NCBI RefSeq assembly: GCF_000182645.1
Contig: NZ_ACQA01000001.1
Location: forward strand, 682,001-746,000
Reading direction: 5' to 3'
DNA length: 64,000 nt
DNA from: Brucella intermedia LMG 3301
GTDB lineage: Bacteria; Pseudomonadota; Alphaproteobacteria; Rhizobiales; Rhizobiaceae
A model generated the notes under the pieces. That model searched no databases, was not told the origin of the DNA, and saw only the letters and a program-made list of their open reading frames with translations. This document shows, piece after piece, positions 17,822 through 27,329 of this stretch; the stretch's first letter is position 1; the number at the start of each line of letters is the position of its first letter. A program made the position numbers and the translations under genes.

Positions 17822-19381
17822 ATGTCCAGAGCCAGGATTTCCAACTATCGCAAGAGCGTTGCCGCGATCGCATTGTCGGCCGTTCTCGCCGGTGGTTTTG
17901 TCGCGACCGGTCCTATCGGTGCGCTCAATGACGCCCGTGCGGATGCCGTGCAGGTAACGCCGCCGCCGCAGGCTGCGGGTTTTGCCGATCTCGTTGAGAA
18001 GGTTCGTCCGGCTGTCGTCAGCGTCCGTGTCAAGAAGGACGTGCAGCAAACCGCTGATCGTGGGGGTGGCCAGTTCTCCGGCCCTCAGGGCTTCTATCAG
18101 CTTCCGGACGACCATCCGCTCAAGCGCTTCTTCCGTGATTTTGGCATGGACCCGCGCGGCGATGCACGTCCCGATGCGCGCCCTGATCGCCGCGGCCCCG
18201 GCAAGCGCGGTCCTCGTCCCGGCCACGAACGTCCGGTTGCCCAAGGTTCCGGCTTCTTCATCTCTGAAGACGGTTATGTCGTAACCAACAACCACGTTGT
18301 TTCCGACGGCGATGCCTATAGTGTGGTCATGGACGATGGCACGGAACTCGACGCCAAGCTGATCGGCACCGACCCGCGCACCGATCTGGCCGTGCTGAAG
18401 GTCAACGATCCGAAGCAGAAGTTCACCTATGTCGCATTCGGCGACGATAACAAGATCCGCGTCGGTGACTGGGTCGTGGCTGTCGGTAATCCGTTCGGTC
18501 TCGGCGGTACGGTGACCTCCGGTATCGTGTCGGCCCGTGGCCGTGATATCGGCGCTGGTCCTTACGACGACTTCATCCAGATCGACGCGGCCGTGAACAA
18601 GGGCAACTCCGGTGGTCCCGCCTTCAACCTGTCGGGTCAGGTCATCGGTATCAACACCGCCATCTTCTCGCCTTCGGGCGGCAGCGTGGGCATTGCCTTT
18701 GCAATCCCGGCCTCGACCGCAAAGCAGGTCGTTGACCAGCTCATCAAGAAGGGCTCGGTGGAACGTGGCTGGATTGGCGTACAGATCCAGCCGGTGACGA
18801 AGGATATCGCGGCTTCGCTCGGCCTTGCCGAAGAGAAGGGCGCACTCGTCGCTTCGCCGCAGAAGGATGGACCGGCTGCCAAGGCTGGCATCCAGTCCGG
18901 CGACGTGATCACGGCAGTCAACGGCGAAACCGTGCAGGACACTCGTGATCTGGCACGCAAGGTGGCGGGCGTTGCTCCCGGTGAAAAGGCGGCTCTGACC
19001 GTCTGGCGCAAGAATAAGGCCGAGGAAATCAGCGTCACCATCGAAGCTATGCCTGGCGATTTGGGCAAGTCGGCCAGCCCTTCGACCGACAATGGCGGCG
19101 GCCAGAACGAGACCCTCGACTCCTATGGCCTCACCGTGACCCCGTCCGAAGACGGTAACGGCGTGGTGGTGACCGATGTCGATCCCGACAGCGACGCCTC
19201 CGACCGCGGTATCCGTTCCGGCGACATCATCGTCAGTGTCAACAACCAGACGGTGAAGAGCGCCAAGGACATCAACAACGCCATCAGCGAAGCCGAAAAG
19301 TCGGGTCGCAAGGCGGTGCTGCTGCAATTGCAGAGCAACGACCAGAGCCGCTTCGTGGCCCTGCCGATCGATCAGGGATGA
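17822..19381 (+). CDS. htrA: Periplasmic serine protease/chaperone HtrA (DegP)
   Basis: A 519-residue exported protease degrading misfolded envelope proteins. It has a signal peptide ending near ARA-DAV, an unusual Pro/Arg/Asp-rich insert at about residues 108-140, and the trypsin-like domain with His158 (VVTNNHVV), Asp188 (RTDLAVLKV) and Ser263 (GNSGGPAF). Two PDZ domains follow (GALVASPQKDGPA and GVVVTDVDPDSDA). The ribosome site AAGGAG precedes the ATG. Brucella HtrA contributes to oxidative and temperature stress tolerance. An 806-codon opposite-strand frame here is a shadow. Confidence 0.95.
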   Translation: MSRARISNYRKSVAAIALSAVLAGGFVATGPIGALNDARADAVQVTPPPQAAGFADLVEKVRPAVVSVRVKKDVQQTADRGGGQFSGPQGFYQLPDDHPLKRFFRDFGMDPRGDARPDARPDRRGPGKRGPRPGHERPVAQGSGFFISEDGYVVTNNHVVSDGDAYSVVMDDGTELDAKLIGTDPRTDLAVLKVNDPKQKFTYVAFGDDNKIRVGDWVVAVGNPFGLGGTVTSGIVSARGRDIGAGPYDDFIQIDAAVNKGNSGGPAFNLSGQVIGINTAIFSPSGGSVGIAFAIPASTAKQVVDQLIKKGSVERGWIGVQIQPVTKDIAASLGLAEEKGALVASPQKDGPAAKAGIQSGDVITAVNGETVQDTRDLARKVAGVAPGEKAALTVWRKNKAEEISVTIEAMPGDLGKSASPSTDNGGGQNETLDSYGLTVTPSEDGNGVVVTDVDPDSDASDRGIRSGDIIVSVNNQTVKSAKDINNAISEAEKSGRKAVLLQLQSNDQSRFVALPIDQG

Positions 19382-19412
19382 TGACCGGCTGCTCAAGGCT
19401 CTGAGAAATTCG

Positions 19413-19438
19413 ATGCCAGGCGGTGCACCGCCTGGCAT
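19413..19438 (+). terminator. Perfect 26-base palindrome after htrA
   Basis: The arms ATGCCAGGCGGTG / CACCGCCTGGCAT are perfectly complementary with no loop bases. There is no clear T-run, so it could be a transcript-stabilising hairpin or a factor-dependent terminator. Confidence 0.55.
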
Positions 19439-19471
19439 CGCCTTATCCTCAAACACTATTATAGTAGCGCC

Positions 19472-20179
19472 ATGAAGATTCTCGTTATCGAAGATGACCG
19501 CGAAGCGGCCCGCTATCTGGAGAAGGCCTTCACCGAGGCCGGACATTCCGCCGATATCGCCGGTGACGGCGAGACCGGCTATGCGCTGGCCGAAAATGGA
19601 AGCTACGATGTTCTCGTAGTCGACCGCATGCTGCCAAAGCGCGACGGCCTGTCCGTGGTGGCAGGTTTGCGCGCCAAGGGCATGGAAACGCCAGTCCTGG
19701 TTCTTTCCGCGCTGGGCGAAGTGGATGACCGCGTTACGGGCCTGCGCGCCGGCGGCGACGACTATCTGACCAAACCTTATGCATTTTCGGAACTGCTGGC
19801 CCGCGTCGAGGTTTTGCAGCGCCGTTCCAGCCCGCGTGAGGCGGATACGATCTACCGTGTCGGCGATCTGGAGCTTGACCGGCTTGCGCACACTGCGCGC
19901 CGTCAGGATGTGGACATCACCCTCCAGCCCCGCGAATTCCGCCTGCTCGAATATCTGATGCGCCACGCCGGACAGGTCGTGACGCGCACCATGCTGCTCG
20001 AAAATGTCTGGGATTACCACTTCGACCCGCAGACCAATGTGATCGATGTGCATATCTCGCGTTTGCGTTCGAAGATCGAGAAGGGCTTTGACGTTCCGTT
20101 GCTTCACACGGTGCGCGGCGCCGGTTACATGCTGAAGGCTGGCAAGTCGAAACAGTCCACAGGCACCAAGGTGGATTGA
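19472..20179 (+). CDS. OmpR-family response regulator
   Basis: A 235-residue two-component regulator: receiver domain with Asp51 (VVDRMLPKRDGLSV) and Lys in the DYLTKPYAFSELLAR segment, then a winged-helix DNA-binding domain (LQPREFRLLEYLMRHAG, RTMLLENVWDYHFDP). It sits downstream of htrA and upstream of its cognate kinase, separated from the kinase by a dispersed repeat. Its target is unknown; the neighbourhood suggests envelope stress, which is only inference. Confidence 0.85.
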   Translation: MKILVIEDDREAARYLEKAFTEAGHSADIAGDGETGYALAENGSYDVLVVDRMLPKRDGLSVVAGLRAKGMETPVLVLSALGEVDDRVTGLRAGGDDYLTKPYAFSELLARVEVLQRRSSPREADTIYRVGDLELDRLAHTARRQDVDITLQPREFRLLEYLMRHAGQVVTRTMLLENVWDYHFDPQTNVIDVHISRLRSKIEKGFDVPLLHTVRGAGYMLKAGKSKQSTGTKVD

Positions 20180-20280
20180 GCATGTCTCCCAAAAGTGGCA
20201 ACCGGTTTTGGGATAAAGACATGCGTAAAAACAAAAGGATAGAGCGTGTCCTATGATTCAGTTTAAACAAGAAATGCTCT
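20178..20280 (+). repeat. Dispersed repeat, copy 2
   Basis: A segment beginning gagcatgtctcccaaaagtg and ending gaaatgctct. The ends are inverted (GAGCAT / ATGCTC) and the inside matches the shared core (accggttttg, atgcgtaaaa, gatagagcg). It separates the regulator stop from the kinase start by two bases, so the pair is probably not translationally coupled. Confidence 0.65.
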
Positions 20281-20281
20281 A

Positions 20282-21686
20282 ATGGGCCGCTTTTCCGCGC
20301 TCATGCGCACCACCGCCGTTCGATTGTCGACGCTTTATCTGCTGCTCTTCATTGTGGGTGCGGTGGCGCTGGTCTTCTATATGACCAATCTGTCCGCCTC
20401 CATGCTGGCTGCACAGACCCAGCAGTCGCTCGGCGAGGAAATAGGCAGCATCGGCAAGAGCTATGCGCGAGGCGGCATTCCGCAGCTTGTGCGGACCATC
20501 GACTATCGCTCGCGACAGCCGGGCGCCTACCTCTATCTGGTCGCTGATCCGACGGGCCGCATCCTTGCGGGCAATGTCGAGAGCGTGGAACCCGGTGTTC
20601 TGGACACGAATGGCGTTATCGAACGTGATTTTAAATATCGGCGCTACGGCGAGCAGGGGCGCCGAGACGGAACACCGCGCCATTGCGGTCGTGATCGCCT
20701 TGCCGAACGGCATGCGGCTGCTGGTTGGCCGTGATCTTGGCGAACCGGAACGGTTCCGCGATGTGGTCCGCCGGTCGCTCATGCTGGCGCTGGGCATCAT
20801 GGGAATCGGGGCGCTGCTGATATGGCTGTTCGTGGGGCGGCGCGCCTTGAAGCGCATCGATGAAGTATCGAAGGCCTCACAGCGCATCATGGATGGCGAC
20901 CTGACGGGCAGGCTTCCGGTCAACGGTTCCGGCGATGAATTCGACCGCCTGTCGGGCAATCTCAATGTCATGCTCGGCAAGATTCTCGAACTGAACGAAG
21001 GGCTGAAACAGGTCTCCGACAATATCGCCCACGATCTCAAGACACCGCTTACGCGCCTGCGCAACCGTGCGGAAGAAGCCCTTTCCGGTAAGAAGGCTGG
21101 CCCGGAATATCGTGAGGCTCTGGAAGACATCATTGGCGAGTCGGATCAACTGATCCGTACCTTCAACGCAATCCTCATGATCTCGCGGCTTGAAGCGGGC
21201 TATTCATCGGAGAGTCTCGAAAACATGCCGGTGGCGCCCATTCTTCGGGACGTGGCCGAAATGTACGAACCGGTCGCCGAAGATGCGGGCGTGAATCTCA
21301 CGCTTGGCGATCTTGATGAAGTTGCGCTTCACATCAACCGCGAACTGGTCGGGCAGACGATTTCGAATCTCGTTGATAATGCGATCAAATATGCGGGCGG
21401 TGATGAGCGGACCGCGACCGTCAGTCTTTCGATGGAACGTGATCCGAACTGGGTCCGCATCATCGTTGCCGATAACGGCCCCGGCATTCCGGAGGAAAAA
21501 CGCGAACAGGCGACGGAACGTTTTGTTCGCCTTGAGGAAAGCCGCACACAACCCGGCTCTGGACTCGGTTTAAGCCTTGCCAAGGCTGTGATGAAATTGC
21601 ACGGTGGCGCACTTCGACTTGAAGGCAACGATCCGGGCCTGCGCGCCGTTCTGGAGTTCCCGTTGCCGTCGGAGAAGGTGGAATAA
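20282..21686 (+). pseudogene. Sensor histidine kinase, one-base frameshift
   Basis: N-terminal part in one frame (20282 onward): membrane helix TLYLLLFIVGAVALVFYM and a periplasmic sensor. The rest lies in another frame to 21686: second helix LALGIMGIGALLIWLFVG, HAMP (VSKASQRIMDGDLTGRLPV), H-box (SDNIAHDLKTPLTRLRN), N-box (NLVDNAIKYAG) and G boxes (DNGPGIP, GSGLGLSLA). Removing one G from the GGGG at 20656-20659 joins them as GEQGAETEHRAIAV. Partner of the regulator just upstream. Apart from that base the kinase looks complete. Confidence 0.8.
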
Positions 21687-21705
21687 CGTGACGTAAGAGG
21701 GGATC

Positions 21706-24648
21706 ATGGCGGCAGAAAACGCAAAGGCACAATTTTTCGGCAGAGATATTCGTGCTTTGACGCCGCTTGATCCCGCAAGGGCGGAAGGTTTTTTAGCCGA
21801 CCTTGCAGCACGCGCCGGAGAAGAGGAGCTTACGGGCGTCGTTGCCTTGCTGCGAAAGGCGGAAGCCGCCCGTTTCCTTTCGGCTGTTCTCGATCTCTCA
21901 CCGTTCATTCGCGAAGCTCTGACCCGCCATCCGCGCATTCTCGACCGCATCGTCGCAAAAACGCCCGAGGCGGCGTTGAAGGATATTCTGTCGGAAATAT
22001 CGGCCAGCGCTGCAAGCGACGCCGTGACGGAAGCCTCGCTCATGACGAGCTTGCGCGTTTTGAAACGCGAAGCACATGTCCTGATCGCCCTCTGCGATCT
22101 CGCCGGTATCTGCGACACGCAGGCAACGACTGGTTGGCTCACCGATCTGGCGGAGGCCTGCACGGGCGCTGCCGTTCACTTCCTGCTGCTCGATGCGGAT
22201 AGCGCGGGCAAGATCAAACTTCCTGACCGCAACCATCCCGACAAGGACAGTGGCTGGATCGTGCTCGGCATGGGCAAGTTCGGTGCGCGTGAACTCAACT
22301 ACTCGTCCGATATTGATCTTATCGTCTTCATTGATGAAACCCGACCGGCTATCGGCGATCCTTATGAATGCGTCGAGACTTTTTCACGGCTGACGCGCCG
22401 CCTTGTCCGCATCCTGCAGGACCGGACGGGTGACGGCTATGTCTTCCGTGTCGATCTTCGCCTGCGCCCCGATCCCGGTTCCACGCCGCTGGCCATTCCT
22501 GTCGGCGCGGCACTTCACTATTACGAAGGGCGCGGCCAGAACTGGGAACGTGCTGCCATGATCAAGGCGCGGCCGGTTGCCGGTGATCGCGAATCCGGAA
22601 AGCAGGTGCTCGCGGAGCTTTCCCCCTACGTGTGGCGCAAATATCTCGACTATGCGGCCATTGCCGATGTGCACTCGATTAAGCGGCAGATTCACGCCCA
22701 TAAGGGCCATGGGGATATTGCCGTGCGCGGCCACAATGTGAAGCTTGGACGCGGCGGCATCCGTGAAATCGAATTCTTCGTCCAGACGCAGCAGCTGATC
22801 GCTGGCGGGCGCTTTCCTGAACTGCGCGGCAACCAGACGGTGCCGATGCTGGCAAGACTGGCGGAGCGGGGCTGGATCACCGATAAGGCCCGCGATGCTC
22901 TGGCGAAGGAGTATTATTTCCTGCGCGATGTGGAGCATCGCATCCAGATGATTGCCGACGAACAGACGCACATACTGCCGGAAGACGATGAAGGCTTTGC
23001 GCGTGTCGCCCATATGATGGGCTATACTGATCCGGCAGTCTTCGCCGATGCATTTCTCGACGCGCTCAGGGTTGTTGAAAAGCACTACGCGGCGCTGTTC
23101 GAACAGGCTCCCGAACTTGGAAGCTCATCCGGCAATCTGGTCTTTACCGGCGATGTGGACGATCCGGGTACGCTGGAGACACTCGCCGCAATGGGCTATG
23201 AGCGTCCGAGCGATATATGCCGCGTGATCCGTACATGGCACTTCGGGCGTTATCGCGCGACCCAATCTGCCGAAGCGCGTGAGCGTCTGACCGAACTTAC
23301 GCCGGCCCTGCTCAAGGCTTTTGCCGAGACCAAACGTGCCGACGAGGCGTTGCTGCGTTTCGATGGCTTTCTGAAAGGCCTGCCGGCGGGCATCCAGCTT
23401 TTCAGCCTGCTGCAATCCAATCCCCGCCTCCTGAACCTCCTCGTGATGATCATGAGCGCCGCACCCCGGCTTGCTGAAATCATCACGCGAAATCCGCATG
23501 TTTTCGACGGTTTGCTTGATCCGGCGATCTTTTCCGAAATGCCCACGCGTGCCTATCTGGAAGAGCGCCTTCGCGTGTTTCTGGGGGCTGCGACCGACTA
23601 TGAGGAAGTTCTGGACCGACTGCGCATCTTTGCCGCCGAGCATCGCTTCCTGATCGGTATTCGCTTGCTCACAAGCGCCATTGACGGCGTGCGGGCTGGC
23701 CGCGCTTTTTCCGATCTGGCCGAACTGATGATCGGCAAGGCTTTCGAGGTTGTCGAGGCTGAACTGGAACGGCGACACGGCAGGGTGAAGGGCGCAAAAG
23801 TCGCCCTTCTGGCGATGGGCAAGCTTGGCAGTCGTGAGCTTACCGCTGGTTCTGATGTCGATCTGATCCTGCTTTACGATCACGACAAGGATACGGATGA
23901 ATCCGACGGCGAAAAGCCGCTGGCTCCGTCACAATATTATATCCGCCTGACGCAGCGGCTCATTGCAGCACTTTCCGCGCCAACGGCGGAAGGGGTGCTT
24001 TACGAAGTCGATATGCGGCTGCGCCCTTCCGGCAACAAGGGACCGGTTGCGACCCATATCGAGTCCTTTGGCAAATATCAGCGCAGCGAAGCATGGACAT
24101 GGGAGCATATGGCCCTGACCCGCGCGCGCCCGATCCACGGCGACGCGGCCTTTATGGAGCACATCAGGAGCGAGATAGACGAGGTCCTTTCAACGCAGCG
24201 TGATGTAAAGAAGATCGCCAAGGATGTGCGTGAGATGCGCGATCTCATCTATCAGGAAAAACCGCCTGCCGACGATTGGGATTTCAAGCTCAAGCCCGGT
24301 GGCATTGTCGATCTGGAGTTCATTGCCCAATTTGCCGTGCTGGCGAACAAGCTTGACCGGAAGCCGCGCCCCCTGGGTACAGAAGAAATCCTTTCAGCGC
24401 TCGACCCGTCCTTTGCCGATCCGGCGCTTGCCGACAATCTGGTGAGTGCACACCGCCTCTATACCAATCTGAGCCAGACGATCCGCCTGTGCCTTGGAAG
24501 CGACGCCAAGCGCGAGGAGTTCATTCCGGGCATGATCGATCTGTTATGCCGTGCGGCAGACATGCCCGATATAAAGCGTGTCGAGCATCATCTGGCGGAA
24601 GTTGCCACTGACGTACGGACAGGTTTCGAGAAGCTCTTGAATATCTGA
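21706..24648 (+). CDS. glnE: Bifunctional glutamine synthetase adenylyltransferase/deadenylase GlnE
   Basis: A 980-residue enzyme that adenylylates glutamine synthetase (inactivating it) and removes AMP, under PII control. Two nucleotidyltransferase domains are visible: GMGKFGARELNYSSDIDLIVF near residues 183-205 and AMGKLGSRELTAGSDVDLILL near 700-725. Both keep the paired aspartates, and each is followed by an RLRPxG-type segment (DLRLRPDPGSTP, DMRLRPSGNKGP). Length is normal. Its stop directly abuts the stop of pleC on the other strand, with no bases between. Confidence 0.96.
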   Translation: MAAENAKAQFFGRDIRALTPLDPARAEGFLADLAARAGEEELTGVVALLRKAEAARFLSAVLDLSPFIREALTRHPRILDRIVAKTPEAALKDILSEISASAASDAVTEASLMTSLRVLKREAHVLIALCDLAGICDTQATTGWLTDLAEACTGAAVHFLLLDADSAGKIKLPDRNHPDKDSGWIVLGMGKFGARELNYSSDIDLIVFIDETRPAIGDPYECVETFSRLTRRLVRILQDRTGDGYVFRVDLRLRPDPGSTPLAIPVGAALHYYEGRGQNWERAAMIKARPVAGDRESGKQVLAELSPYVWRKYLDYAAIADVHSIKRQIHAHKGHGDIAVRGHNVKLGRGGIREIEFFVQTQQLIAGGRFPELRGNQTVPMLARLAERGWITDKARDALAKEYYFLRDVEHRIQMIADEQTHILPEDDEGFARVAHMMGYTDPAVFADAFLDALRVVEKHYAALFEQAPELGSSSGNLVFTGDVDDPGTLETLAAMGYERPSDICRVIRTWHFGRYRATQSAEARERLTELTPALLKAFAETKRADEALLRFDGFLKGLPAGIQLFSLLQSNPRLLNLLVMIMSAAPRLAEIITRNPHVFDGLLDPAIFSEMPTRAYLEERLRVFLGAATDYEEVLDRLRIFAAEHRFLIGIRLLTSAIDGVRAGRAFSDLAELMIGKAFEVVEAELERRHGRVKGAKVALLAMGKLGSRELTAGSDVDLILLYDHDKDTDESDGEKPLAPSQYYIRLTQRLIAALSAPTAEGVLYEVDMRLRPSGNKGPVATHIESFGKYQRSEAWTWEHMALTRARPIHGDAAFMEHIRSEIDEVLSTQRDVKKIAKDVREMRDLIYQEKPPADDWDFKLKPGGIVDLEFIAQFAVLANKLDRKPRPLGTEEILSALDPSFADPALADNLVSAHRLYTNLSQTIRLCLGSDAKREEFIPGMIDLLCRAADMPDIKRVEHHLAEVATDVRTGFEKLLNI

Positions 24649-27000
24649 TCAAGCCGCGTGAGTTTCTGCGCCATTTCCAACGAGACCGCGCTTGCGGTCA
24701 GGAATGCAGACAGAAACCACGGTGCCGACGCCTTCGGTCGAGCGAATGCGAAGCCAGCCGCCGTGAAGTTCGGCGAGAGAGCGGGTGATGGCAAGCCCCA
24801 GACCGGAACCGGTGTGGGTCTTGGTGAACTGGTTCTCCACCTGCTCGAAGGGCTGTCCGATCTTCTTGATCGCCGATTTCGGAATGCCGACGCCGGTATC
24901 CTGAATGGTCATGAACAGGGCCGAGCCGGTCTTGCGTGCCCGCACCGTGATCTGCCCGCCATAGGACGTGAATTTCACCGCATTGGAAAGAAGATTGATC
25001 AGCACCTGCTTGATCGCACGCCGGTCGGCATAAAGCTGCATCGCGTCTTCAATGCGCGTATTGACCGCAATATTCTTCTCATCCGCCTGTAGCGAGATCA
25101 TGCGCACTGTCTCGTTGATGAGCGGGCAGAGATCGATCTCCTCGCGGTCCAGCGAGAAATGTCCGGCCTCGATCTTCGACATGTCGAGAATGTCATTGAT
25201 GACGTTGAGCAGGAAGTTGCCGCTCGTATGGATGTCGTTGATATATTCTTCGTAGCGATCGGAGCCGAGCGGGCCGAATGTACCCGCCTGGATCATTTCC
25301 GAGAAACCGATGATCGCGTTGAGCGGCGTGCGCAATTCGTGGGACATATTGGCGAGGAATTCGGACTTGGCGCGGTTGGCAGCCTCGGCGCGTTCCTTTT
25401 CCTGACCATATTTGCGCGCTAGCTCGGACAGCTCGCGCACACGGTCGCGCTCGCCCTTTCGCGCAATCGACAGGTCGTGAATGGTCGCCATCAGGCGGCG
25501 TTCGCTATCGACCAGACGTTCCTGATGCAGCTTGAGCTGGGTAATATCCGTGCCGATGGAGACAAGGCCGCCATCCTGCGTGCGCCGTTCGTTGACCTGA
25601 AGCCAGCGTCCATCGCTCAACTGCCGTTCAAATGTCTGGCCACCGGCGCGGTTATGCTCATTGGCCATGCGGCGCTCGAAGGTGAATGGGCGCGTATGGG
25701 CGTCGACTTCGTTGCGTGGCACGCCGGGTTTCAGCGTCCAGACCGGAAGGCCTGCATATTCGCTGAATTTGGAGTTCGCCATGACGAGGCGATTGTTGGA
25801 ATCCCACAGGATGAAGGCTTCCGAAATGTTCTCGATGGCTTCGCGGATGCGCATGTCGGCTTCCGCCGTCTGCTGTGCAAAACGGTGCTGTTCGCTGACG
25901 TCGAAGGCAATGCCGACCAGATGGAGGTCGCCTTCGCTCGCAATTTCTGCGCGGACACGCATCCACACCCATGAACCATCGGCATGACGCATGCGGAACA
26001 CACGATCAACATGCGAAATATCGCCCGCAGCTGCCTGTTCGGCGATGGAATAGAGGTCGCCGTCTTCCGTATTGATGATTGCAGCCACATCGCCGAATGG
26101 CAGCACTGCGTCCTGCGCTTCATAGCCCAGCATTTCATACATCGAGCGCGACCAGTAGATACGGCCCCGCGCCATGTCCCAATCCCACAGCCCGCAACGG
26201 CCGCGCGCCAGCGCCAGATCGATACGCCGCTGGATCTGGCCGGAAAGATCGTCGGCCTCGCGAGCGCGCGCCGCCTGGCTGAAATAGGCGTAGAGAATGG
26301 CGAACATGACGCCCGTCGTACCGGCAAAGAGTGTCACATTGAGCGACACGGCCCGGCGCCATTCCGCAAAGATCGTGCTTTCCGGTTCCACGGCGATAAT
26401 GGAATAGGGCAGGGACAGCGGCTTCGACAGGGCGCCGAATGCCGGTTCGGCCTGCAGCGTGACTTTCAGCACACCTGCACGCTCTGCAAACAGGAACAGC
26501 GGCTGCGCATCCGACAGGATTGTGTCGAGTGGTTTGCCGGAAATATCAGGGCCCGGACCCGATGCCGCCACCACGGATGATTGCCCGTCAATGACTGCAA
26601 GCGTCATGCCCGGGGATGACAGCCCGCGAGAGCGAAACTCCGCCATCGTGTCCTGAATGTCCTTCGCGGATAACTGCGCACCGGCATCGGTGCCATTGGC
26701 GGCGCGTTCGATCATCTGTGCAAGATTGGCCGTTGCAGCCGACAGAAATGCCTTGTGCTGCTGCTCGATATCGTCGCGCCACGCCAGCATCGAAAAGACG
26801 CGCGCAACGCCGAGAATAATCAGGAAAATGATGATGAGTGCAGGTACGAGACGTCGCAGGATAGGCTCGATCGAGACGAATTTGCCATAGGCCGGACCAG
26901 CAAGAAGACTGACATGGCCCGAAAGCTTGCCCTTTCTTCTTTTCCGACCGGATTCGCAACGCGTCCCCGCCGGCGCGCCATACGCGTCGGTGCTCGCCAT
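24649..27000 (-). CDS. pleC: PAS-containing sensor histidine kinase/phosphatase PleC
   Basis: A 783-residue membrane kinase: N-terminal helix ([19 protein letters not shown]), periplasmic region, second helix ([21 protein letters not shown]), two PAS domains ([15 protein letters not shown] and [20 protein letters not shown]), a coiled linker and an H-box [17 protein letters not shown] (His near 552). ATPase boxes DTGVGIP and GSGLGLAIT follow. The H-box is that of the PleC/DivJ family acting on DivK. The position next to glnE is where pleC lies in Sinorhizobium. The promoter region is dense in GANTC sites. The name rests on H-box and synteny. Confidence 0.8.
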   Translation of the reverse strand: MASTDAYGAPAGTRCESGRKRRKGKLSGHVSLLAGPAYGKFVSIEPILRRLVPALIIIFLIILGVARVFSMLAWRDDIEQQHKAFLSAATANLAQMIERAANGTDAGAQLSAKDIQDTMAEFRSRGLSSPGMTLAVIDGQSSVVAASGPGPDISGKPLDTILSDAQPLFLFAERAGVLKVTLQAEPAFGALSKPLSLPYSIIAVEPESTIFAEWRRAVSLNVTLFAGTTGVMFAILYAYFSQAARAREADDLSGQIQRRIDLALARGRCGLWDWDMARGRIYWSRSMYEMLGYEAQDAVLPFGDVAAIINTEDGDLYSIAEQAAAGDISHVDRVFRMRHADGSWVWMRVRAEIASEGDLHLVGIAFDVSEQHRFAQQTAEADMRIREAIENISEAFILWDSNNRLVMANSKFSEYAGLPVWTLKPGVPRNEVDAHTRPFTFERRMANEHNRAGGQTFERQLSDGRWLQVNERRTQDGGLVSIGTDITQLKLHQERLVDSERRLMATIHDLSIARKGERDRVRELSELARKYGQEKERAEAANRAKSEFLANMSHELRTPLNAIIGFSEMIQAGTFGPLGSDRYEEYINDIHTSGNFLLNVINDILDMSKIEAGHFSLDREEIDLCPLINETVRMISLQADEKNIAVNTRIEDAMQLYADRRAIKQVLINLLSNAVKFTSYGGQITVRARKTGSALFMTIQDTGVGIPKSAIKKIGQPFEQVENQFTKTHTGSGLGLAITRSLAELHGGWLRIRSTEGVGTVVSVCIPDRKRGLVGNGAETHAA

Positions 27001-27329
27001 ATAATGGTCCCTCGTGAATTCCCTGCGAGTGAAGTGATTCGGAATACGCCACCTCCGAATGATATCAATGAATCAAAAGTGATTCGCGCTGTCCAGCGAA
27101 TTCGTTAACGAGGCGTAAAAATCGGAAATTCACCGGCCAATTTATTCATGAATCTCAAGCTGTTAAGTGGAATCTGCGTGGCATTTGATTCGGCTAAACG
27201 CATGAAAAGACTCATGAAAGCTGACTGCCTCGCCACCTTTGCCCTGGCCCGCATGAAAAGCTCCGTTCCGGTAGCATATCAGCAACCGGAACGGGCGAAT
27301 CATCACGATGGCAGGATGGAACGCGAATC
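26951..27329. promoter_or_regulatory. pleC upstream region with a cluster of GANTC (CcrM) sites
   Basis: The gene-free stretch 27001-27327 lies upstream of pleC and downstream of pepN. GANTC occurs at 26951, 27036, 27070, 27081, 27150, 27170, 27187, 27209, 27297 and 27325. That is ten sites in about 380 bases, where roughly one or two would be expected by chance. CcrM methylates GANTC in Caulobacter and Brucella, and such sites can couple promoters to replication. The regulatory meaning is inference. Confidence 0.6.

Noticed and set aside
17687..20107. 806-codon open frame on the minus strand opposite htrA and its neighbour regulator.
   Set aside because: It runs antisense to intact genes with strong catalytic motifs, and its translation (His/Arg/Gly-rich) resembles no family. 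It is a GC-skew shadow.
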